Part shown: piece by piece, positions 56,906 through 64,000 of the stretch
Layout of the letters: the number at the start of each line of letters is the position of its first letter
Position numbering within the stretch: the stretch's first letter is position 1
NCBI RefSeq assembly: GCF_042676985.1
Contig: NZ_JBHTIK010000015.1
Location: 124,001-188,000 of the forward strand
Source of the DNA: Sphingosinicella xenopeptidilytica
GTDB taxonomy: Bacteria; Pseudomonadota; Alphaproteobacteria; Sphingomonadales; Sphingomonadaceae
Length of the DNA: 64,000 bases
Reading direction: 5' to 3'
Notes under the pieces: generated by a model
The model's input: the letters and a program-made list of their open reading frames with translations, nothing else
Database searches by the model: none
What the model was told of the DNA's origin: nothing
Made by a program: the position numbers and the translations under genes

Positions 56906-58065
56906 TTGATCTCCACCGTGCTGAGCCGAACCGAAGCCGTTGCCTGGGCCGCAATGCCTTCCTTGCGTCCCGTGAAGCCAAGCTTCTCCGTCGTTGTCGC
57001 CTTGATGCTAACCCCCTCCACCGGCAGCCGCAACAGCGAGGCCACCCGCTGCCGCATGGCATCGCGGTGTGGGCCGACCTTCGGCGTTTCGCAGATGAGC
57101 GTGACATCGACGTGATCGATGATGCCGCCACGCGCGAGGATGAGGTCGCGGGCGTGGGTGAGGAAAAGGTTCGATGGTACGCCGCGCCACTTGGGGTCGC
57201 TGGGTGGAAAATGGTCGCCGATGTCGCCCATTGCCGCGGCGCCGAGGAGCGCGTCGGTGAGGGCGTGGAGGCCGACGTCGGCGTCGCTGTGGCCGATGAG
57301 GCCTTGGCTGTGCGACACTTGCACGCCGCAGAGCCAGACGTGGTCGCCGGGGCCGAAGCGGTGGACGTCGAAGCCCTGGCCGACGCGGGTGATGAGGCCG
57401 GCGGTGAGGAGGGTTTCGGCGCGGGCGAAATCGGCGGGGTAGGTGAGCTTGGCGAGGCGTTCGTCGCCTTCGACGAAGGCAACGCTGAGACCGGCGGCGA
57501 GGGCGACGGCGACATCGTCTGTGGCATCCGACCGAGACTGTGCGTGGGCGGTGCGTATCGCGGTGTACCGAAACGCCTGCGGGGTCTGGACGCGCTTCAG
57601 GCGGCTGCGGTCCACCTCTCCGTCGGCGTGGGTTTCGCCGGTGCGCAGGCTGTCGACGACGGGGAGGGCGGGGACGGCGCCGTCATTTTCGGTAAGCGCG
57701 TCCAGTAGCCGGTCGATGACGTCATGGGAGAGCAGGGGGCGGGCAGCGTCGTGGATCAGGACAAGGTCGGGGGCAAACCCGGCGAGCGCTTCGAGGCCGC
57801 GACGCACCGAATCCTGCCGCATCGCACCGCCGTGAACCGGCACGACATCGAGTCCTTGCACGGCGTCGGCGAACACGGCGGCGTCTTCCGGATGGATGAC
57901 GGCAACGACCTGGCCGATGCGCGGATGCGTCGCGAGCGCTGCGATCGCGCGGCGGATCACCGGCTGGCCCGCCAGAGCCCGATACTGTTTCGGCGCGCCT
58001 TCGCCCGCGCGGGAGCCTCTCCCGGCGGCAACGACGATGGCGGCGACCTTTGGCGCTTCGTTCAT
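56902..58065 (-). CDS. ispDF: Bifunctional IspD/IspF isoprenoid enzyme
   Basis: Fusion of two MEP-pathway enzymes. IspD (about 1-222), with AAGRGSRAGEGAPKQY, adds CMP to methylerythritol phosphate. IspF (about 226-387), with GQGFDVHRF zinc ligands and GHSDADVGLHALTDALLGA, forms the cyclodiphosphate. The 387 residues match the alphaproteobacterial fusion. IspE, which acts between the two steps, is elsewhere. The gene is divergent from dusB. Confidence 0.95.
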   Translation of the reverse strand: MNEAPKVAAIVVAAGRGSRAGEGAPKQYRALAGQPVIRRAIAALATHPRIGQVVAVIHPEDAAVFADAVQGLDVVPVHGGAMRQDSVRRGLEALAGFAPDLVLIHDAARPLLSHDVIDRLLDALTENDGAVPALPVVDSLRTGETHADGEVDRSRLKRVQTPQAFRYTAIRTAHAQSRSDATDDVAVALAAGLSVAFVEGDERLAKLTYPADFARAETLLTAGLITRVGQGFDVHRFGPGDHVWLCGVQVSHSQGLIGHSDADVGLHALTDALLGAAAMGDIGDHFPPSDPKWRGVPSNLFLTHARDLILARGGIIDHVDVTLICETPKVGPHRDAMRQRVASLLRLPVEGVSIKATTTEKLGFTGRKEGIAAQATASVRLSTVEIK

Positions 58066-58151
58066 GGCGGGCGGCTTTAGCGCAGGCTTCGCTTGCCGAA
58101 CAGCCCTGCTTGGGTTATGCGCCGTGCCTTATTTTTGGGCAGCCGAAGACA

Positions 58152-59147
58152 GTGCCGAAACTGAAGCCAATCTCGATCGGACCGGTGAGGATCGACCAGC
58201 CGGTGATCCTGGCGCCGATGACCGGCGTCACCGATCTGCCGTTCCGCAAGGTCGTGAAGCGTTTCGGCGCGGGGCTCACCGTGACCGAGATGATCGCGAG
58301 CCAGGCGATGGTGCGCGAGACGCGCCAGTCGCTGCAGAAAGCGGCGTGGGACCCGTCCGAAGAGCCGATCTCGATGCAGCTTGCGGGCTGCGAGCCCGGC
58401 ATCATGGCGGAAGCGGCGAAGCTGAATGCCGATCGCGGCGCGGCGATCATCGACATCAACATGGGCTGCCCGGTGAAGAAGATCGTGAACGGTCACGCCG
58501 GCTCCTCACTGATGCGCGACCTGAAGCTCGCCGCGTCGCTGATCGAGGCGACGGTGAAGGCGGTCGAGCTGCCGGTGACGCTGAAAATGCGCATGGGCTG
58601 GGACCACGGCAGCCTGAACGCGCCCGATCTCGCGCGTATCGCCGAGGATCTGGGCATCAGGATGATCACGGTGCACGGCCGCACGCGCAACCAGATGTAT
58701 TCGGGGAGCGCGGACTGGGCGTTCGTGCGCAACGTAAAGAACGCCGTGTCTCTGCCGGTCGTCGTGAACGGCGATATCTGCTCGGTGGAAGACGCGCGCA
58801 CCGCGCTCGAACAGTCCGGCGCGGACGCGGTGATGGTGGGGCGGGGGGCTTATGGCCGCCCGTGGCTGCTCGGCGAGGTGATGGCCGATCTCTGCGACCA
58901 TCGCTTCAAGGCGCCGACGATCGAGGAGCAGTATCACCTGATCCTCGAACAGTACGAGATGATGCTGGAGCTTTACGGCACCGACACCGGCGTCAACCTC
59001 GCGCGCAAGCATATCGGCTGGTACACCAAGGGGATGCACGGCTCGGCCGAGTTCCGGAACAGCGTCAACCAGGTCGGCGATCCCGCACGGGTGAAGGCGA
59101 TGCTCCGTGAATTCTACGCGCCCTGGCTCGCCCGGGCGGCCGCCTGA
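58152..59147 (+). CDS. dusB: tRNA-dihydrouridine synthase DusB
   Basis: FMN enzyme that reduces uridine in the tRNA D-loop. The 331 residues have the TIM-barrel start LAPMTGVTDLPFRKV, the catalytic Cys106 in INMGCPVKKI, and VHGRTRNQMYSG and VMVGRGAYGRPWL. The GTG at 58152 (MPKLKPISIGPV) is chosen because the family begins here; upstream residues are not conserved. It is one base before ntrB, the common alphaproteobacterial dusB-ntrBC arrangement. Confidence 0.94.
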   Translation: MPKLKPISIGPVRIDQPVILAPMTGVTDLPFRKVVKRFGAGLTVTEMIASQAMVRETRQSLQKAAWDPSEEPISMQLAGCEPGIMAEAAKLNADRGAAIIDINMGCPVKKIVNGHAGSSLMRDLKLAASLIEATVKAVELPVTLKMRMGWDHGSLNAPDLARIAEDLGIRMITVHGRTRNQMYSGSADWAFVRNVKNAVSLPVVVNGDICSVEDARTALEQSGADAVMVGRGAYGRPWLLGEVMADLCDHRFKAPTIEEQYHLILEQYEMMLELYGTDTGVNLARKHIGWYTKGMHGSAEFRNSVNQVGDPARVKAMLREFYAPWLARAAA

Positions 59148-59148
59148 C

Positions 59149-60240
59149 ATGGCCACTGTGCCCGCGGTTCCATTGGTTCCGCCGCCAAGCGCCGACGACC
59201 TGCTCGCAAGCCTGCCGATCCCGATCGTCCTTATCGACGCAAACGGCGCGCCTTCGCGGATGAATACGGCGGCTGAGGACATGTTCAATCTTAGCGAGCC
59301 GGCGCTCGTCGATCGCGGCTGGGGCGCGATCTTCCCGGAAGACAGCGCCGTGCGCGCCGTGCTGTTCGAGGCGGTCGTGACCGGCGGCGAGTTCGCTGCC
59401 TACGACCTTGAGATCGCGTTCATCGGCGGGCGGCGCATCACGGCCGACCTGCTGGTTTCGCCCGTGCCGGATTCTCCCGGCTGGTCGACGCTGGTGTTCC
59501 AGCGGCGCGCGGCCGCGACAATGGTGAACCGCCAGCGCGAGCAGGTGGGCGCGGCGAAGACCGCCGTGGGCGTGGCGGCAATGCTGGCGCACGAGATCAA
59601 GAACCCGCTTTCGGGGATTCGCGGCGCCGCGCAGCTTCTGGCGCAGGACGGCGACCCCGAACTCACCGATCTCATTTGCACCGAAGTCGATCGCATCAGC
59701 ACGCTGATCGATTCGATGGAGGAATTCACCGACACGCGGCCGCTGAAGCGGCAGCCCGAAAACATCCATCTGATCCTCGGCCACGTTCGCCGCCTCGCCG
59801 AGCACGGCTTCGCGCGCGATGTGGAATTCGAAGAAGAGTACGACCCCTCGCTGCCGGACGTGGACGGCGACCGCGACGCGCTCATTCAGATTTTTGTCAA
59901 TCTCGTGAAGAACGCGAGTGAAGCGACGGGGAACAAAGGCAAGATCCGTTTGCGCAGCGCCTATCGGCACGGCCTGAAGGTGGCGGTGAAGGGCTCGAAG
60001 CGGCGCATGTCCGTGCCGATCGAAGTCTGCGTGATCGACGACGGCCCCGGCGCGCCCGCCGACGTCGCCGAGCACCTGTTCGATCCCTTCGTGTCGACGA
60101 AGCCCGGCGGCACCGGCCTCGGCCTCGCGCTCGTCGCGAAGCTCGTCGGCGACCATGGCGGGCTCATCGAGTACGACCGGCAGAACCATCCGTCGCGAAC
60201 AATCTTCCGCGTGCTTCTGCCGACGGCGGGCAGCCAGTGA
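59149..60240 (+). CDS. ntrB: Nitrogen regulation sensor kinase NtrB
   Basis: Soluble histidine kinase that phosphorylates NtrC under nitrogen limitation, controlled by PII. The 363 residues have a PAS domain (about 15-120), the H-box MLAHEIKNPLSGIRGAAQ with His148, and the ATPase motifs FVNLVKNASEA, VIDDGPGAPADVAEHLF and GGTGLGLALV. No membrane segment. The stop overlaps the ntrC GTG (GTGA). Confidence 0.95.
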   Translation: MATVPAVPLVPPPSADDLLASLPIPIVLIDANGAPSRMNTAAEDMFNLSEPALVDRGWGAIFPEDSAVRAVLFEAVVTGGEFAAYDLEIAFIGGRRITADLLVSPVPDSPGWSTLVFQRRAAATMVNRQREQVGAAKTAVGVAAMLAHEIKNPLSGIRGAAQLLAQDGDPELTDLICTEVDRISTLIDSMEEFTDTRPLKRQPENIHLILGHVRRLAEHGFARDVEFEEEYDPSLPDVDGDRDALIQIFVNLVKNASEATGNKGKIRLRSAYRHGLKVAVKGSKRRMSVPIEVCVIDDGPGAPADVAEHLFDPFVSTKPGGTGLGLALVAKLVGDHGGLIEYDRQNHPSRTIFRVLLPTAGSQ

Positions 60241-61706
60241 GCCGCACCGGCACCATCATCGTCGCCGACGACGACGCTGCGATCCGCACGGTTGTGCGGC
60301 AGGTGCTCGTGCGCGCGGGCCACGAGGTGCGCACCACGGATACGGTCGCAGGCCTCTGGCAGCTGATCGAGGCGGGGGTGGGGGACGCGGTGATCACCGA
60401 TGTCGTGTTGCCCGATGCCGACGGGCTCGATGCCGTGCCGCGCATTCTCGCGCGCCGACCCGGCCTGCCAGTGATCGTGATGAGCGCGCAGAACACGCTG
60501 GCGACAGCCGTGCGCGCAACCGAGAACGGCGCGTTCGAATACCTACCGAAGCCCTTCGATATCAACAAGCTGTCAGCTGTTGTTTCCGCTGCGCTCGAAC
60601 AGTCGCAGGCACCCGCACGCAAGACGGCGGCGAAAGAGGAGGGGGACGGGCTGCCACTGATCGGCCGTTCGCCCGCGATGCAGGAGGTGTACCGCACGAT
60701 TGCGCGCGTGGTGCCCACCGACCTCACCGTGCTCATCCTTGGCGAATCCGGCACCGGCAAGGAACTGGTAGCGAAGGCGCTGCACGACCTCGGTTCGCGG
60801 CGGACAGGGCCGTTCGTGGCGGTCAACATGGCGGCGATCCCGCGCGAGCTGATCGAATCCGAACTGTTCGGGCACGAACGCGGTGCCTTCACAGGCGCGC
60901 AGGCCCGCGCCATCGGTCGCTTCGAACAGGCGCAGGGCGGCACATTGTTCCTCGACGAGATCGGCGACATGCCGATGGAGGCGCAGACACGCCTGCTGCG
61001 CGTGCTCCAGTCCGGTGAGTTCACGACCGTTGGCGGGATGCGGCCGATCAAGGCCGATATCCGCATCGTTTCCGCGACGAACAAGGATCTGCGGCGTCTT
61101 GTCGACGCCGGGCTGTTCCGCGAAGACCTGTTCTACCGGCTGAACGTGGTGCCGCTGCACCTGCCGCCGCTCCGGAGCCGCGTCGACGACATCGCGGAGC
61201 TTGCGACGCACTTCCTGCGCCGCGCCGAGGCGGAAGGGCTTCCCGCCAAAACGCTCGAACCTGAAGCCATCCTGCGCCTGCAGGCGCACGACTGGCCGGG
61301 CAACGTCCGCGAGCTCGAAAACCTGATGCGGCGCTTCGCGGCGCTCGAACGCTCTGACGTCATTTCCGCGACCAGCGTGGAAGAAGCGCTCCGCAGCGAG
61401 CGCGTGCCCTCGGCACGCGCGGAGAGCGACAATCGCGGCCTTGCGGGCTCGGTCGAAGCGCATCTCGCGCGCTATTTCGATACGTTCGGCGACGACCTGC
61501 CGCCGGACGGGCTTTACGAGCGCGTGCTCGCGGAACTCGAAAAGCCGCTGCTGCTGCTGAGCCTTGCGGCGACGCGCGGCAACCAGATCCGCGCCGCGAA
61601 ACTGCTCGGCATCAACCGCAACACGTTGCGCAAGAAGCTGAACGATCGCGGCATCGATGCGGTGGCACTTCGCCCGGCGGGACCGCCCGTCGGCCGTTCA
61701 GGCTGA
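60237..61706 (+). CDS. ntrC: Nitrogen regulation response regulator NtrC
   Basis: Sigma-54-dependent activator of nitrogen genes. The 489 residues have a receiver domain (phosphoacceptor Asp55 in VITDVVLPDADG), an AAA+ domain with Walker A GESGTGKELVAKAL, the sigma-54 loop GAFTGAQ, Walker B GGTLFLDEIGDMP, and a C-terminal Fis-type helix-turn-helix (RAAKLLGINRNTLRKKL). The start is GTG, overlapping ntrB. Confidence 0.96.
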   Translation: MSRTGTIIVADDDAAIRTVVRQVLVRAGHEVRTTDTVAGLWQLIEAGVGDAVITDVVLPDADGLDAVPRILARRPGLPVIVMSAQNTLATAVRATENGAFEYLPKPFDINKLSAVVSAALEQSQAPARKTAAKEEGDGLPLIGRSPAMQEVYRTIARVVPTDLTVLILGESGTGKELVAKALHDLGSRRTGPFVAVNMAAIPRELIESELFGHERGAFTGAQARAIGRFEQAQGGTLFLDEIGDMPMEAQTRLLRVLQSGEFTTVGGMRPIKADIRIVSATNKDLRRLVDAGLFREDLFYRLNVVPLHLPPLRSRVDDIAELATHFLRRAEAEGLPAKTLEPEAILRLQAHDWPGNVRELENLMRRFAALERSDVISATSVEEALRSERVPSARAESDNRGLAGSVEAHLARYFDTFGDDLPPDGLYERVLAELEKPLLLLSLAATRGNQIRAAKLLGINRNTLRKKLNDRGIDAVALRPAGPPVGRSG

Positions 61707-61785
61707 TTTCAGGTTCGGGCCGTTACCGGGCTGCAGCAACTGTGTATTTGCGGCAACAGGCAAAGTGGTTAAGCTGCACTCGAAC

Positions 61786-64000
61786 ATGTCCGTGAATGCC
61801 CCCCCTAAGCCCGTATCGCCGCAGCGCAGGCTGCGCCGCCGCATCAGCCGATGGGTGTCGCGCGTCGAACTCTATCCTCGGCTGGAGGTCGCGCTTGGGC
61901 TGATCGCAGTCGCGGTGGGCTGCGCGAGCTATTTCGCGCTGACCGACACGTTCTTCACCGCCGCGAACACGCCTTCGGGGCGGACGATCCTGCTCGTTGC
62001 GAACCTCGTGCCGCTGATGGCGCTGCTCGTGCTGATCGGGCGCCGCTTCGTGATCCTGCGCGTGAACCGCCGGCGCGGGCTTGCCGGCGCGCGGATGCAC
62101 GTGCGCATGGTGGCGCTGTTCTCGGCGATCGCGGCGGTCCCGACGCTGCTCGTCGTGGTGTTCGCCTCGCTGCTTTTCCAGTTCGGCACGCAGTTCTGGT
62201 TTTCGGACAACGCCCGCACCGTCCTTGAGAACGCCGAACAGGTGGCACATTCCTATGTCGCCGAAAACCGCCAGCGCATCGTGGCGGACATCGAGGCGAT
62301 GGGCACCGATGTCTACGAATATGCGAACAGCTACGGCGTCGATTCCGCGGGCTTTGCCGATGGCCTCGCGTTTCAGGTCGCGGCCCGCAACCTGACCGAG
62401 GCGAGCGTCTTCACGCTGAACGGCGAGGATTATCACATCTACGCATCGGTCGGCATGAGCGGCGCACCGCTTGAGCAGCGCATCCTGCCGACGGACATCG
62501 CGCGGGCGCGATCGGGCCGGGCAAGCGTGCTCGCGACGGCTTCGGACCGCGTGGAGGCGATCGTCCGCATCGACCCGCTGCTCGAACGCTACGTCTACGT
62601 CAGCCGCAAGGTCGATCCCGCCGTGCTCCAGTCCGCGCAGCGGGCGGAAGGCGCGATGAACGAGTATGACGCGCTGCTTGCGCGCTCGAAGAGCCTGCAG
62701 TGGCAGTTCAACCTCGCGCTGTTCGTGATCGCACTGCTGATCCTTGCCGCCGCGATCCTTTCGGCATTGTGGCTCGCGAACCGGTTGGTGGCGCCGATCG
62801 GCAGGCTCGTGCGGGCCGCCGAGAAGGTGGGGGCGGGCGACCTTGCCGCGCGCGTGCCCGTGCGCAACAGCCCGGACGAGGTCGGCACGCTCGCGCGCAC
62901 CTTCAACCGCATGACGCGCCAGCTTCAGGCGCAGACGAGTGCGCTTGTCACCGCGAACGAACAGCTTGATGCGCGGCGCCAGTTCACCGAGGCGGTGCTC
63001 TCCAGCGTCTCGGCGGGCGTCATCTCGATCGATGAAGAGGGGCATATCCGCCTCGTCAGCCATTCCGCCGCGGACCTCCTCGAAATGACCGAGGAAGCGC
63101 TTGGCGGCATGACCATCGAAGAGGCGGTGCCGGAGTTTTCGGCGCTTCTGGAAGAGACGCGCGCCTCCGGGCAGGCATCCGGGCAGGTGCGCATCGCGCG
63201 CGGCAACGACGTGCAGACGCTGCTCGTGCGCATGGGCGGGGTTTCAAGCGGCAGCCAGGGCTATGTGATCACCTTCGACGACATCACGCAGCAGCTTGCC
63301 GACCAGCGCCGCGCGGCGTGGGCGGACGTGGCGCGGCGCATCGCGCACGAGATCAAGAACCCGCTGACGCCGATCCAGCTTTCCGCCGAGCGCCTGCAGC
63401 GGCGCTATGGCAACAAGATCGACGAAGGCGCGGACACGTTCCGTAGCCTCACCGAGACGATCGTGCGGCAGGTGGGCGACCTTCGCCAGATGGTGGACGA
63501 GTTCTCGTCGTTTGCGCGGATGCCGAAGCCCGTGTTCAGGCCGGAATCGTTCCTCGACATCGCGCGGCAGGCGATCTTCCTGCAAGAGGTTGCGCACAGC
63601 GATTTCGATTACGAGATGGACGTCGCTTCGGAGCTGCCGGCGTTCATCTGCGATCGGCGCCAGATCGCGCAGGCGCTCACCAACCTTCTCAAGAACGCGG
63701 CCGAGTCCGTCGCCGCGCGCTGCAAGGAGGGTGATGTGCAGGGCCGCATCGCGCTCACCGCACGCTTTGCGGAGCCGGATACGCTGGTGGTGACGGTGAC
63801 TGACAACGGCATTGGCTTCCCCGCAAACCAGCGCGACCGGCTGACCGAACCCTATGTGACGACGCGGGTGAAGGGCACAGGCCTTGGCCTCGCGATCGTC
63901 AAGAAGATCGTGGAGGAGCACGACGGCGTGCTCGATCTGCGCGACGTGGAAGGCGGCGGCGCCGCCGCCGTGATGAGTTTCGATCTGGCCGCCCTGCAGG
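61786..64000 (+). CDS. ntrY: Nitrogen sensor kinase NtrY (partial, cut by the window edge)
   Basis: Membrane histidine kinase of the NtrY/NtrX system; 738 residues are in the window with no stop reached. Order: basic N-terminus, about three membrane helices in the first 140 residues, a periplasmic sensor, a fourth membrane helix (LFVIALLILAAAILSALWLA), HAMP (VGAGDLAARVPVRN), PAS, the H-box IAHEIKNPLTPIQLSAERL with His521, and the ATPase motifs LKNAAESV, DNGIGFP and GTGLGLAIVKK. The length is near complete. ntrX would be expected next. The 79-base gap after ntrC has no clear feature. Confidence 0.94.
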   Translation, partial: MSVNAPPKPVSPQRRLRRRISRWVSRVELYPRLEVALGLIAVAVGCASYFALTDTFFTAANTPSGRTILLVANLVPLMALLVLIGRRFVILRVNRRRGLAGARMHVRMVALFSAIAAVPTLLVVVFASLLFQFGTQFWFSDNARTVLENAEQVAHSYVAENRQRIVADIEAMGTDVYEYANSYGVDSAGFADGLAFQVAARNLTEASVFTLNGEDYHIYASVGMSGAPLEQRILPTDIARARSGRASVLATASDRVEAIVRIDPLLERYVYVSRKVDPAVLQSAQRAEGAMNEYDALLARSKSLQWQFNLALFVIALLILAAAILSALWLANRLVAPIGRLVRAAEKVGAGDLAARVPVRNSPDEVGTLARTFNRMTRQLQAQTSALVTANEQLDARRQFTEAVLSSVSAGVISIDEEGHIRLVSHSAADLLEMTEEALGGMTIEEAVPEFSALLEETRASGQASGQVRIARGNDVQTLLVRMGGVSSGSQGYVITFDDITQQLADQRRAAWADVARRIAHEIKNPLTPIQLSAERLQRRYGNKIDEGADTFRSLTETIVRQVGDLRQMVDEFSSFARMPKPVFRPESFLDIARQAIFLQEVAHSDFDYEMDVASELPAFICDRRQIAQALTNLLKNAAESVAARCKEGDVQGRIALTARFAEPDTLVVTVTDNGIGFPANQRDRLTEPYVTTRVKGTGLGLAIVKKIVEEHDGVLDLRDVEGGGAAAVMSFDLAALQ

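Overview
The window reads as chromosomal DNA of a GC-rich alphaproteobacterium, most likely Sphingomonadales; the genus cannot be fixed from sequence alone. Support comes from the fused ispDF gene, the dusB-ntrB-ntrC-ntrY order, a pyruvate dehydrogenase E1 beta that carries its own lipoyl domain, DUF2336, DUF3618 and DUF4170 proteins, two PEP-CTERM proteins, and a dnaG-rpoD operon. I saw no rRNA, complete tRNA, CRISPR array, insertion sequence, integrase or phage module. Gene packing is very tight: many ATGA/GTGA/TTGA start-stop overlaps, and five convergent gene pairs whose stop codons interlock in four bases.

Layout. 1-8.4 kb: the end of an unknown gene, a structured non-coding gap, proS-lolC-lolD-GNAT-dnaE1, then a small exported protein with a consensus -35, a large inverted repeat and a strong terminator. 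8.4-14.6 kb: a coupled crotonase, N-formylglutamate-amidohydrolase-like and ilvD operon, then NAD(P)HX repair (nnr) and an iron-sulfur RNA methyltransferase. 14.6-18.3 kb: a leftward polyamine pair (type III PLP decarboxylase plus a deoxyhypusine-synthase homologue) divergent from a threonine-dehydratase-like gene. 18.3-23.6 kb: divergent glpD/glpK, a 59-residue membrane protein and a lipid-anchored PQQ/haem c dehydrogenase. 23.6-30.5 kb: a leftward accessory cluster with a GNAT, a CoxE-like VWA protein, MoxR ATPase, a membrane protein and two PEP-CTERM proteins, broken by one rightward SDR gene.

30.5-40.6 kb: the core genes rpoD, dnaG and yqeY (leftward) diverge from carA-carB-greA-rhomboid (rightward). 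40.6-45.3 kb: DUF4170, gamma carbonic anhydrase, MlaC-like and cytochrome c genes (leftward), a DUF2336 gene (rightward), then a leftward DUF883-like/DUF1469/DUF3618 envelope operon preceded by a possible EcfG stress promoter. 45.4-52.3 kb: eno-ftsB-pdhA-pdhB-pdhC-lpdA, which links the end of glycolysis to acetyl-CoA. 52.3-58.1 kb: gdhA, beta carbonic anhydrase, lipA (which supplies lipoate to PDH), a COQ10/RatA-like protein, cinA-like, an exported unknown and ispDF. 58.1 kb to the end: dusB and the nitrogen regulators ntrB-ntrC-ntrY, with ntrY cut by the window edge.

Most of the window is housekeeping. The points most worth checking are the pdhA 5' end (no usual start codon and an apparent one-base frameshift), the interlocked convergent stops, the EcfG-like promoter before the YqjD/YqjE-like operon, the polyamine gene pair, and the split MoxR/VWA cluster with PEP-CTERM neighbours.
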